64,000 nucleotides of DNA, taken from the NCBI GenBank assembly GCA_030654395.1, contig JAURXM010000040.1:30217-94216 (forward strand), in the 5' to 3' direction. Position 1 is the stretch's first letter, and each line of letters begins with the position of its first letter. The notes beneath the pieces were generated by a model, which did not search any database, was not told the origin of the DNA, and saw only the letters and a program-made list of their open reading frames with translations. The position numbers and the translations under genes were made by a program. This document shows, one piece after another, positions 42,001 through 44,645 of this stretch. Source of the DNA: Aquabacterium sp. GTDB lineage: Bacteria > Pseudomonadota > Gammaproteobacteria > Burkholderiales > Burkholderiaceae_C.

Positions 42001-44605
42001 CTACGGTGGCGATGGGGCGGATGTTGTCTTGGGCGACAACGGCGTGATCACCCGCTTCAACAGCCTCGTGGCTGGAGAGCAGTGGGCGCATTACAGCGGC
42101 CAGTTTTCGGCAGCGATTCGTGATGTCCAGCGCTTTGACGATGCCGATGGCATTGGCGGTAATGACACCATCTTTGGCGATGCGGGTCAGGACATCATCC
42201 ACGGCCAACGTGGCAACGATGAGCTCGACGGCGGCCTCGGCGATGACGAACTGATCGGCGAACTGGGCGACGACAAGCTCACTGGCGGCGCTGGCAATGA
42301 CTACCTCATTGCAGACGTTGGCTACTTGTTCAAGACCTTCAATGCCGATGGTTCTGCACGCTTGAACACCAATGGCTCATGGCACCGTGACATCTTCCTA
42401 GAAGATGTCGGCACGGTCACCGGCAAGATCGACATGGACAGCACACCGTTCCGCACGGACGACCCTGCCATTGCCGAGAAGTTGTTGGCCGCTGACAAGA
42501 TCTTGCTGACCGGGGCTTACAAGGCCGATGGCTCCAAGTCGCTCAACAGCGACAACGGCGCCTGGGACACCGACATGTTGTTGATTGACTTGGTCAACCC
42601 CAACAACGACAACATGGACGGTGGCGATGGTGACGACTTCCTGATCGGCCAGCGTGGGCAAGACTCCTTGCTGGGCGGCACAGGCAACGACGTGCTGTTC
42701 GGCGATGGGCTGATCAACACCGCGCCTTACGCGTCTGACCTGCCCAATGTGCAACAAGGCATCCGCCTGCTCAACAGCACACAAGCGGTCGATGCCAAGC
42801 TGGACATCGGCAACATGGGCAAGGTCGTGACCTCTACGATCTCGATCAAGCCTGAAATGATGTCACTGGGTCCGGTTGAAGACTTCCAACTGGGCTTGGG
42901 CAGCCAGAAGGCCAGCACGGTTCAAGAAATGGAGCAACGCCTGGGCGCAGGCAGCATCAAGCGCACGGATGGCGCACAGCTTGAAGTCTTTGCTACCGTG
43001 GTACCTGAAATTGTCAACCACAAAGACGTCTTGGCCGCTGGCGACAGCTTGGATGGCGGCGATGGCAACGACTGGATCTTTGGCGATGACGTCACCATCA
43101 CCACGGTGCCTCAGACCGACTTCTCGGTCATGAACGACACACGTGCTGGCATCGAAAGCGATGTTCGTGAGATTCAGTACGGGCTGACACATCTGGCTTT
43201 GGACCAAAGCCAGATGTATTACCAGACGCACTCCGTAACGCGCGTACACGATGTGGTCATTGGGGCCGATCAAATCAAGGGCGGTGCGGGCAATGACCTG
43301 ATCGTCGGTGATGAGACCGTGATGCTCACCTCCTTCAATGTCGATATGACCTTGACCGATGCACAACGCACGCAAAAGGCCTTGGCAGAGCATCAAGCCC
43401 TGCGGGACATGAAGGTGGTCTTGAACGACTTCAATCACGCTGTTCATGAGGTTCACCATCAGGTTTTGGACGATGTGATCCGCATCAAGCCCGCTGTTCT
43501 GAACTCGGACCCTGATTACCACGACCTCTATGTGGGCAATGACACGATCGCTGCCGGTGATGGCACCGATACCGTGGTGGGTGATCAAGCGATGTTCCTG
43601 ACCGAACTGCTGGGCAGCACGAAGTTCAGCTTCATGGGCCAATGCAGTCAGCTCAATGTGTTCACGGTGCTGGGGGTCAATACCGCACTGTCGCAAAACA
43701 GCCTGACAGAGTCCTTGGCACTCAACTGCCATAACGAGCAACACCATCTGCGAAAAGCCATCGCCTTGTGGGGCCCTGTGGACTTCTCATCCTTCCAGCT
43801 AGGCGGCATCACGAAAGACTATGCCTACGATTTGAACCTGGGCAATGACAACATCAAGGGCGACGCGGGCAATGACCTGATCTTTGGGGACTTTGCCGTG
43901 GTGGCCAAGCCGACGCTGACCGTGGGTGCCAGCACCGTTAACTTTGGGGCCAATGCGGCCCGCATCGTGAACGACGTTGAAGCCTACGTCATCTGCAAGC
44001 AGGCCTCTGACTACGCCAACGGGAGCTACCGTTATAACTTCTCCATCCACAGTGGCTACGCACAGCGCGGTGGGCTGTTTGAGGGTTTGAGCGTCAATGC
44101 GGGCAATGACACCATCGACGGCGGCACCGGGGATGACATCGTGCTGGGTGACAGCCAGTCGATGATGGCCATGGCGGTGGCATTTTTGCCAAGTACCCCA
44201 GCCACCTTTGACCTGCCTTTCTTGCAGCAAAACACGCTGGCGAACTCGCTCTATGGATTCTTGAAAACCTATAAGACGGATGCAGATACCATCACGGGTG
44301 GTGACGGTAACGACCACCTGTACGGTCAACAAGGCAATGACAACGTCAAGGGTGATGCGGGCAATGATGTGGTCTACGGGGGGGCGGGTTCAGACACCGT
44401 TGACGGTGGTGTGGGCACCAACACCGTCACCACCTATGGTTCTGATATCTTGGTGAGTGCAGATCTGGCCACGGCGCAAGCCCAGCTCAACGACACCATG
44501 GCCAAATTCGGGGCCGATGAGTGGATGGTCATGACTCAGGGCGTGCAAACGCTCGGCAGCGTGATCACACCACAGGTTGGCGCCGCAACAGAAAGTTTCC
44601 ATTGA
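18059..44605 (+). CDS. 8848-residue LEPR-motif/RTX giant surface protein
   Basis: This is one uninterrupted frame of 26.5 kb. A basic N-terminus without a classical signal peptide leads to EALEPRLYLSADW (residues 57-69), the LEPR-XLL signature of giant exported proteins. Residues 567-1235 hold about eight modules of the form HGxxTGQxVxY-GGLVxGxxYFVI-xLA, with one more near 1700. Long Ala/Gly/Ser/Val beta-rich repeats follow. There is a cadherin-like segment at about 3068-3170, a metzincin-type site HEQGHILGLNH at 3296-3306 with a possible Met-turn at M3314, and a second long repeat region. A glycine-rich block lies at about 5478-5845, a lactonase-like beta-propeller at about 6064-6400, PKD-like domains at about 6590-7475, and RTX nonapeptides (GGAGNDxxxGGxGND) from about 7764 to 8795. 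The RTX C-terminus is typical of type I secretion substrates. It is most likely an exported adhesin/biofilm protein. Export and accessory genes follow 40 bp downstream. Confidence 0.93.
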   Translation: MSSRRRPTQHAHAKSKNDAVETPLKKTLLQRLLATLGGDNNTTLLVKTDIGRKVLLEALEPRLYLSADWASLSGGVLSLNLSSADEQVIVRQEDVNNNIQIHIDVSRDGGATFETDTYAQSAVTSILADGGAGKDSFEFKGLSATEFGKLTSDLTIKGESLTLKGSLTLTGHALSVTAYNTITVAGSTVLSTRSTSSANVADAEFAASSGNSGAITLSAHHIDVQSDAKLLSHVVQTGGSTYTAGDLTLKVAHDDAVLANFPVLELFAPLLLDDVSIVLTHATLKGGAVIVDAQSTSQLASPFRPFGVNLKTAAITVQGASTIDGSSVNIEAHAADQSLLSQLPGISNNFVTPLSEYAILPIPVGLQYRTATAMVTIDNSHITSVGDVAVISQAKVDGTVTALSVNSSIPFSGSLSVVEGNAQIHLTGTTSIESSRDVRVSADVSSKASAFSRTTNNLLTTGVDYAKFTPPDASALGASVAISKSNTTAYAELGEHASIKAGGNAAVLAAGNVLNKTKSEVATYADGLAGVTISWGWDDSAVTTRVDGKITAVGRAVGQELTVAGVNAVANTIHLQNHGYKTGDEITYHADNSWSPDELVKYTAIGGLVDGQTYGAIVIDKDTLQLTSVPTIALNAGQLSAGSNQTLARKAAHVFGPTTAVDLSSDTIEIVAHGLVTGQAVSYGVSDPAQALGGLVNNVSYVAIVVDVNHIQLAATPADQVAGRFIDLTSMGSSATHLIAFEQASITFRPSAAVSSANGTITLANHGLVTGDAMVYRVDPTIANVSSLPRTSSFAVVPLTRTFDPSVLTDAGGSPVDVATNTIALLSGHGLVTGQRVTYASANGAAVGGLVNGDYFVITVGDETISLASTRDNALHGGAIDLTTIGGAGQHTLTGQSVDVVDKLLVSPGHGFETGQAIRYQTGGGSPVQGLTGGQIYYAIAISDDLLQLATTRAQASAHSAIQLGAGATGQTQSFKTETFVQLMDVVRSGPVVDTAAGTIEIVGNHLTQGQEVTYNSGGGAPIGNLVNGTTYFVIKQGADHVRLASTAANATNGVSLALGAGATIGLGVHALDPIDVNLAMETFDPTLDVLINDATDTIRQLHHGYKTGDQITYLTGGGTAIGGLVDGQAYFVITQGADHFQLAATLVDARANVPTHVAIGLGATGLAQGFERASTAVVGDIAIDGLEDHQVYFVTVVDANTIRLSDVQGAVPLPLDVSQATGTSHTFTAKNDLANGITILADLKAKNIDASQAGVGSAPTIKDILTKPELMAKSRTGLIGNIVKPSGNPGEFLKHPFNGPLESSQVLGKGLVTVAGALAVNRFDHVVLAEVGNKAVLQSKGDVSITAKITQSAAQVFAQGNASPDGKKKTFVAGVALGLGFYSNSAKAVVDGGATIDASRALTVDGQVSYPSLAASYAQAVQEGSNGTLVADILSGRFGIEKIANTMALSKGLAPESKISASASISVASYTNTASATVGRGALINQDVDYQSSKQSVTVNAATHMDLVNVAGVINLKLDEAGLRNQWLGKVSGIADFYGTRAAGLGLGGSAVAQTISNTTIASIDAIARVRTGASGALHVKADEEVNTIEIAEAAGKSGLVGVSGTVSRLVHQSVTRAELVSGAVVIGGAVDVQAHSDANHTSILGGVQVARSVGAGVTVGVTEIGRVVEAVIGRRQSVFQRESVNGALDSIAINGHGFATGDEVVYRNASSSDAALGGLTSDQHYFVIAVDGDHFKLATTAADAVAGHAIGLNPDGSASYNMIERAGEVGSGSTINATSVALNASATGAILSVSVAGAVASNSPVPTDGQLSTTQASQLAIAKNAFALAGDVAVNTEFDVTRAYINDPGTISVAPQGALSLTAENTTNIRSVAGAASGAQASFGVAVGLAGSSSNNLIKMMTGASIDEAVIDRAGNVTLSATRRGEALAIAASLSAGSGVATAAITGSSALNNVDTWTRADVLGAHVTASQLDITATDTSKVIAGAGGLAGGKSGLNPFQGVIPSPKAAGLALGVSVGTNSIHSEIGASVRSSSTVSLTGHLKAEAIAAGTAEAYTFGGSVMVGDLSAALNGAGSGNDIHSHVDATVSGGSTVNANALTLHAKDTSIIVADAGGFSLAASLSKVPGASIAGSIGIGAARNDIYSTVEASVDGSGVDVSGQLSILAESISTINALCLGGAVSVAQSSGGVGGALAGAGAGSGNTTHNTISASIGHVGAGKKVKASTISVTATDGSVITSDAGGVGISVASSATASGSLSVGVAQSTNTITNTVTATINAALVESAGTVSVEAQESSTIDTLGVGGAASVSPGSGGASAALSGAGAGVSNDIAADIEASIKGGSRVTSSASVPTVFDADGQATNAAISVKAIDHQKVYAEAVGASVAFANGATFGGALSIAGVNITNSLHDTVKSFIDGSTVTATAGTDSAILVSALETTKVDAIGAAVSIAGAVSEGAAGALAGGGVGAHTTVENTVKSYIAGTSASSVVHASGTVQVLANDALAAGETKTVDTRIGSGVLAVGIGQPESSGAMAIGVTVADSTINNTVSAFIGAATDTLTTTVTADHKNIEVKAKSVANNEVLTVAAGIAVGAGALSGVGSDANSTVSTNVDSYVGTTGRLSAGQDVVVTAGTDFTSKAVSRGIAGFGAIVGGAIGVSLSESHLAGSAKAHLSGAVATARNILVEAKSKSDVDSDAFGLAGGVAILSVQGAGAEAKSSVTTETDAYISQATLGTAAQRLSGDVTVRALTDVDADANAEGIALGGLSISVAGSRADVVVAPVVKAFIGSTTNAETTDATTVYTTGSVQVEALNNYQVKPSDSSKLEKIQDRLSTASTLAPAIGLIAGSGAHSTVSGTPSLSSYIGKDVVVNALADVTVMALSSLDVRSDAHTGSGGLVSATVVISSADANGTVKSEVNGRVTAGSNAATHSYTNVAAAHHSADAEGIGGAAVFGVVSVATHAGAAPDVKVITGSNANVMVTGSAYTAGIVEDHAATKSLAVAIIPVDTSDGGRVASKIAVDQKTGSSIQTLQGGSNEVSTFYNQSILPVEVTPKNLVRDALANTSVSSNSGPTMTSLSAVTVLENSTAVMDLTATDVNGDTTTFSIIGGEDQAKFRLVGNKLQFIAAPDFEAPTDQGANNVYKVIVEARDMRNGAQVGGTDSKLISVTVSNDIHHLTTSDVVSGTELVNGAVSLDQVDSLVAASRSRWQDAGLSAEQLAKLDSITYQVADLESGYIGMSQGNQITIDVNANRFGWYVDGTPDDNAEFNVVTQSLLTAKSSSEASHEIDLLSALMHEQGHILGLNHTQSGGDLMSSLVVKGTRVLPTDVTISSIGLSSSVGDEVHMLNSADTPDLSSSGNRGASTIREINSEQTDKSGPAPVVVVKATMAPDISINLAEGSTLSTSNGRDITLRVKTNLGASAIGGSIEAPMPFFGVVDAQAVVAGHINVFLGGNIQHTGNLTVEFDTNSHATAIGEAMAIGPVAGTGVNTFASVTPTISTYVEPHSDIQVDGDFVIRTLSQANANAESRGISAATGVSVGASLAKAVVAPTIQTFIGSGANIAATGHIVVETFHNVDQSGHSLGQGAKAVAQASSGGLFSGVGASATADNSANVSAYVDAAATLSAGANKDIIVRALSDNTANANGAGVAGGGVAVGVSLADAHSGGSTTAYIDGNISQGRHVVVEADAHNTADAITRAFAGGAAAGTGASSKANVDPTVSAYIGDGRSIAVTGDVAVKAVAVTNANAVADGTAYGVVGAGVSLAEAKNTPTVLAKIGNSEVHADDITVGASNNSGANADKGAHAKTTASVASGLVAVGVNIAGAAANAVVDASIGRSATLTSTGDVAINAVGNNKADANSSGTAYSGIVGVGQSKAVASSSGQTKAHAGGDIAQADNVALNASGAYRADATGNSAAGGIVGFDGTVTNATVSGVTQAEVESGAKIRNVAGDVSVISNAQTDANSQGTGKQGGIIGVGITDADAVVTNQNSATVGSNAKISAGNDANVSAISNNIGDAHAVGAGASGIDFGKAYSDVVISDTTKTMVLQGAAIDAVRKLNVQSSSSSGGVSETHVDNSGLGTNAEAISHFTDTANTTTEIRSAELRGANVTVGAQGTGVGTLAKSDTVSSAVGTSSNATSDVSTTVNAHVLLNQGAQITGSDKLTIQTNQTGINTLADAHAKTSSVGASTNGTANNNLTVNSTIDASADTVLRTRNLQVNALADTTPRRGTVTSLEKAALIDVGTETQSGATAVTRATDFDAKVAFPGARPQLIVDANGTVHSRDGVTATVTAEQVIVDDIYNTGQSSGHATFNSGVVTGDAKFVFDTGFESVDIVNNSNRDLVINNIDVQTLPQQLDRNVQVNADNARGFTKTFDHDLGDTQIHIENRAAGRQNGVILAGSIQNAVGDTFIYAASGDIKTGSGGFDKSDTLHLEAAAGAISGDSGKFEADTNRIEASAKNSIALHEAAGNLVVQSVHSEQGDVTLVAQGSIVDGVNDGLSGSADISGKDIKLITSDGSIGTKANTLEIDATGVLSASAAGDLVVADVSAGLVLGDVLSRSGDVQITLPDTGNMGSAGEQLIIGSTSVVRALNGEISLSAGDAIVVANGAAVAASGQVSLAVDANTKDVGVGGLVDIHGTVTGASLLVTGADKIDTIRISANNADLTIRSFGGDDLIDIGTNAQNQGGLSRVAQHITADGGTGDNHLLINDVNDLASQVGTVADGQVTGFGLGHGVDFSNVSELVLKLGSGNDQADVNSTGANTFVNLQTGSGDDVVNVGVASGLLNSISGLLQVDGQGGTDRLALHDTADTAANVGLLKRQSLAGFGMGSSDQTAVNESRGIAFNHIESINLALGSGDDTIRAAEIALNTHVDAGAGDDHFVIEKTLKNIEAQYSLVGGLGQNQVSLNMDDSVQTELTLSALNATTGVVKESAMSSLGQVQFEQVHGLDINLGLLNDKVTIDATVVPVVINLNDGADRLVINNAQNGLDVRLGKGNDEVTVFNTHGDLSVSGSSGDLADFQKLTVDKAASVTALNGAVDGHIDGLGAKITGLTTGQIAFDSVQEVNVLLGAGNDLLRIHQSLAATDLNVDGGLGDDTIRVEKIGAATTSVQGGSNEDTINLIVDGLPQADQFKTLNLSVEELVVDNHSNTTAGVTWTHKNGAELLADIQGGPNGLTIVNTDGAGYTVIQAGTQSDQLSVVSTSTGNVSGAIDGNKVELRSGAVVLKQSGYDSVRSYDSDVMSFDESSIGSSQTAYQDGELTLSSNGFLVVDNSISTAVKSISASDRFTLRASTPGNLFGLYSLEFASVTTGMTSVVVSAVTMQDIHVTQTFLVKGNAGFQRFELDSEFASVKSVSWVSGNLAVDNIFGKVFSQGTATPVAVTKTATLGGTIVINADALTINTVGNGGNINGVVVQAQVTNNILQFRFGGDVVILDGASIRVDGANKSKFGLSLFSAGNIAVGANVNFNFSANSNVGGAGGGNGGGAFAGGSAGGGGGGGGGGSNSGLSSNGGAGGAGGDYVSPTGGYGGYSGPDGAGGGSSGRGGSGSAGSAGTNGINASGTAGAGGSAGAGGSAVSGGSAGSGASGGNGGAGAGVGSGGAGNAGGDGSDATAGQSGNAGGAGGRGSAGLINTSGTLTISGGGGGGAGGSGGGGSGGSGGGGGGAGGGGGGGGSGGWFLPFFWAAEAGGAGGEGGHGGHGGSGASGGAGASGGAGGGGGGAFELVALGDISIGHHSTLLAVGGNGGNAGGSGSVGTVGAANADHNSGRSDGSQGSQRVAPGGTGGNGGQGGDGAAGGAGAAGGSGAGGAGGAGGTIKLYGTGVKVDATASVSTTGGAGAGGAPTGAQGRFIIGSNTALSTPVLNGSNLTASAAGGFKSDNVFISDAPAILEDTPTIAGLMGGADIFGLLNGVSLEAIMNLANMNAMPSNAFAAVVRLDVGPIAGQDDYVNYDMLLFVNLTDTTLSNPQLGITVNGSANSAYQTQLLSGGANTNALFGGSGGYQVIQGLGAHQVWATLVPSKQTNGQPTDIHVNASIGGTVNNINNVALSNGSAAYITLNADLRPDVNTYSQGMDALAINSEVGAVGHQIYAVNTAQSALMVLNADGSQRQYFKNDLNGIHGLGGATDVVVAKDGKHVYVMGDSDNKIAIFSRDTLGNLKFQSTVAANNGSSLLFNQDGSKLYVAGASGIDQYNCNSGTGVLSSSTRVWSQGVTEMSLATDGQSMAVINTATNSLAVLNVANNFAVVDQINSATTGLKAATSVAMTGSTVYVASATENTVAVFALNNGALTQQQLLQNGQDGVRGLLGVSDLMVSNDGRYVYASGAGSDGLAVFERNATSGKLQFMQLLRNNVGDTSHFVTPTALLADPSGSTVYAATLGDQGALGGLVSFQDLSYNRSLPQANVLQTRFSGVEALTVSTEGGEDTLVVKAAPQALVSALSINTGAGKDLVSLQDASAATQVNTGSGNDIVQIALLTAGANLSVDAGGDVDVVDLLSVGAGSTTQINGGNDADLIKVAGATVDQTASVTVTGNQANPAQDTVQFDPENRHPEDGPNYVWDAVTPTSGAINVNGHGSLGYANVNLEVIAAPVIDFVGQPYAIAEGQGVNLAVNVTPLGIGNALKGDVLWDLDGDGVFGDATGTHPTLTWDQLADLGLGDNGTYQLAVKATNAGDFSTTKMVTLTINNVAPTLTVSGSGNVHVGNPYTVSFSAKDPGNDHVTEWRLDWGDGQLEVLGSGASGASHVYSSQNQYAVLVTAVDEDGATTASAHTVLASLTNADLTVATAAPTKEGDAITFSANAPANALSMTWTINGTSIAADGQGNALTLNWAQLQALGINDSGTYQVSVSAQYAYPALGSTKTLTSGAVTYTVENVAPTATMSPTVAMVNEGETITLSITGAHDASSADEQAGFTYSYDFNNDGVFDVVGSTQSSITVPTAYVADNGQYTVRAKVQDKDGGSTLLTTLVNVQNLAPTLTATGAATSTEGALYSLNLSAVDPGTDTVSQWIVQWGDGKSDAYFGTPTQATHRFVQDGSMNVSVTAVDEDGTYALNKQVTVANAAPVLSNLAITNTTENGLTYLSGDVHDAGVEDALTLNVTWGDGQAEVYSLAAGTEHFELSHQYLDGNNAYTVSVLATDASSSSASLSTAVSVSNVAPAINGFGVTQSIINEGGVTTVVGSIADVGTLDTHSVQIAWGDGQIGTVTVDAATRQFTASHQYLDSSSANGFVITAVAHDNDGGVSAQASTTVLVNNVAPTFAGYAFDRTAINENDQVTLTGALFDPGHGDTQAVMVDWGDGSSSAATVDTATRTFTATHLYLDDNPTATPVDHYQVSLVATDSDGASTALSVAETVTFTDAQGHPVTLTATVITVANVAPVFASFNNNASVPGNVLPGAAVVLTGNIGDVGSQDTHKVTVSWQDGHVETLDLTASGDFSFQHFYDVPGIYDIDVRVVDDDGGVVAQTSRAFLSGVALRDRILYIVGTGNADTATMALSSNGALTVKADFPNGTLETHAFNRSDVDSVWVNMVGGSDQFNVIGTQDSDNVTLTDHSLVINGLSSTLIGVENVLVDGAGGTDNFAVQGSQINMTTTLAGGAGNDVFNVGATNHTLTAFNGGVVINGDASALSGASSGADQDKVRVFDDGSVTNETGTLSATNLSGLGMQSSVAYSNVDQLDIYLGQGNDAFTVQNTANNLAANVYGGGGDDSLTVLGHGTSTNLVVFGDSAQDGGAYTAQFGSVTTDSAYTFIQTGNDQIDASASLSGVMLYGGAGNDVVKGGQGNDVLLGGGGNDTIIGGAGDDLILGDTGLNGVYQLVNVSTSNTTTADALTAGADNLSGGAGDDLIFGDKATLNAINVLNLNLSSITATSAQTATGLADQLFGDDGNDVMVGGSGADQIDGGAGDDIILGDQAQITRVAGKTSTTSVDAVSAALGGNDVIHGGAGDDIILGQQGDDSLYGDAGDDDITGGHNVIGGADGNDLIYGGDGADVVLGDNGVITRFNSLVAGEQWAHYSGQFSAAIRDVQRFDDADGIGGNDTIFGDAGQDIIHGQRGNDELDGGLGDDELIGELGDDKLTGGAGNDYLIADVGYLFKTFNADGSARLNTNGSWHRDIFLEDVGTVTGKIDMDSTPFRTDDPAIAEKLLAADKILLTGAYKADGSKSLNSDNGAWDTDMLLIDLVNPNNDNMDGGDGDDFLIGQRGQDSLLGGTGNDVLFGDGLINTAPYASDLPNVQQGIRLLNSTQAVDAKLDIGNMGKVVTSTISIKPEMMSLGPVEDFQLGLGSQKASTVQEMEQRLGAGSIKRTDGAQLEVFATVVPEIVNHKDVLAAGDSLDGGDGNDWIFGDDVTITTVPQTDFSVMNDTRAGIESDVREIQYGLTHLALDQSQMYYQTHSVTRVHDVVIGADQIKGGAGNDLIVGDETVMLTSFNVDMTLTDAQRTQKALAEHQALRDMKVVLNDFNHAVHEVHHQVLDDVIRIKPAVLNSDPDYHDLYVGNDTIAAGDGTDTVVGDQAMFLTELLGSTKFSFMGQCSQLNVFTVLGVNTALSQNSLTESLALNCHNEQHHLRKAIALWGPVDFSSFQLGGITKDYAYDLNLGNDNIKGDAGNDLIFGDFAVVAKPTLTVGASTVNFGANAARIVNDVEAYVICKQASDYANGSYRYNFSIHSGYAQRGGLFEGLSVNAGNDTIDGGTGDDIVLGDSQSMMAMAVAFLPSTPATFDLPFLQQNTLANSLYGFLKTYKTDADTITGGDGNDHLYGQQGNDNVKGDAGNDVVYGGAGSDTVDGGVGTNTVTTYGSDILVSADLATAQAQLNDTMAKFGADEWMVMTQGVQTLGSVITPQVGAATESFH
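19760..21760 (+). repeat. Tandem TGD/TGQ-Y...GGLVxG-YxVI modules in giant protein
   Basis: About eight divergent units (residues ~567-1235) repeat HGhxTGDxhxY, then GGLVDGQxYFVI, then xLAxT. Examples are HGYKTGDEITY, HGLVTGQRVTY and HGFETGQAIRY. A ninth unit lies near 23130-23350. Spacing is 60-100 residues. They look like tandem beta-sandwich or beta-helix coils. Confidence 0.75.
27260..27560 (+). other. Cadherin-like domain in giant protein
   Basis: Residues ~3068-3170 read VTVLENSTAVMDLTATDVNG, GEDQAKFRLVGNKLQF and APDFEAPTDQGANNVYKV. This is the usual cadherin-repeat pattern (ENxxxV, DxNGD, FxxxxxxL, DFExP...YxVxV) seen in bacterial surface proteins, and it implies calcium binding. Confidence 0.7.
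27650..28060 (+). other. Metzincin-like (M10-type) zinc protease domain embedded in giant protein
   Basis: Residues ~3200-3330 hold HEQGHILGLNH (H3296, H3300, H3306), an exact HExxHxxGxxH metzincin site, with a candidate Met-turn GGDLMSSL (M3314). The preceding strand IGMSQGNQITIDVNANRFGW resembles the matrixin-like inserts of other giant RTX proteins. All three zinc ligands and the catalytic Glu are present, so activity is possible. Confidence 0.75.
34490..35590 (+). repeat. Glycine-rich low-complexity block in giant protein
   Basis: Residues ~5478-5845 are dominated by GG, GGA, GGS and SGGAGG runs (GGGGGGGGGSNSG and similar), broken by a short WFLPFFWAAEAGG stretch near 35095-35125. The composition resembles PE-PGRS-type or glycine-loop structural segments. 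The DNA is very GC-rich here, which produces many false open frames on both strands. Confidence 0.8.
37830..40470 (+). repeat. PKD/Ig-like domain array in giant protein
   Basis: Roughly eight consecutive domains (residues ~6590-7475) carry xVxNVAPTxT linkers and the PKD core WGDGxxxxxxxxxxxxxHxYxxxGxYxVxVxVxDxDG. Examples are WRLDWGDGQLEVLG, VQWGDGKSDAYFG and MVDWGDGSSSAAT. Such arrays form extended stalks in surface proteins. Confidence 0.85.
41340..44430 (+). repeat. RTX nonapeptide calcium-binding repeats
   Basis: Residues ~7764-8795 contain many GGxGxDxUx units in clusters (GGAGNDVVKGGQGNDVLLGG, GGDGNDHLYGQQGND) separated by long inserts of 80-150 residues. RTX repeats fold on calcium outside the cell. 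The last cluster ends about 60 residues before the C-terminus, where a type I secretion signal would lie. Confidence 0.92.
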
Positions 44606-44645
44606 TGCAGAGCGAGTTTTCAGATCGGCGATTAAGCAGTAACAG

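Noticed and set aside
41340..44430. Regularly spaced short repeats that might suggest a CRISPR array
   Set aside because: The repeats are in-frame RTX nonapeptide codons that vary at third positions, with no constant repeat and spacer sizes.
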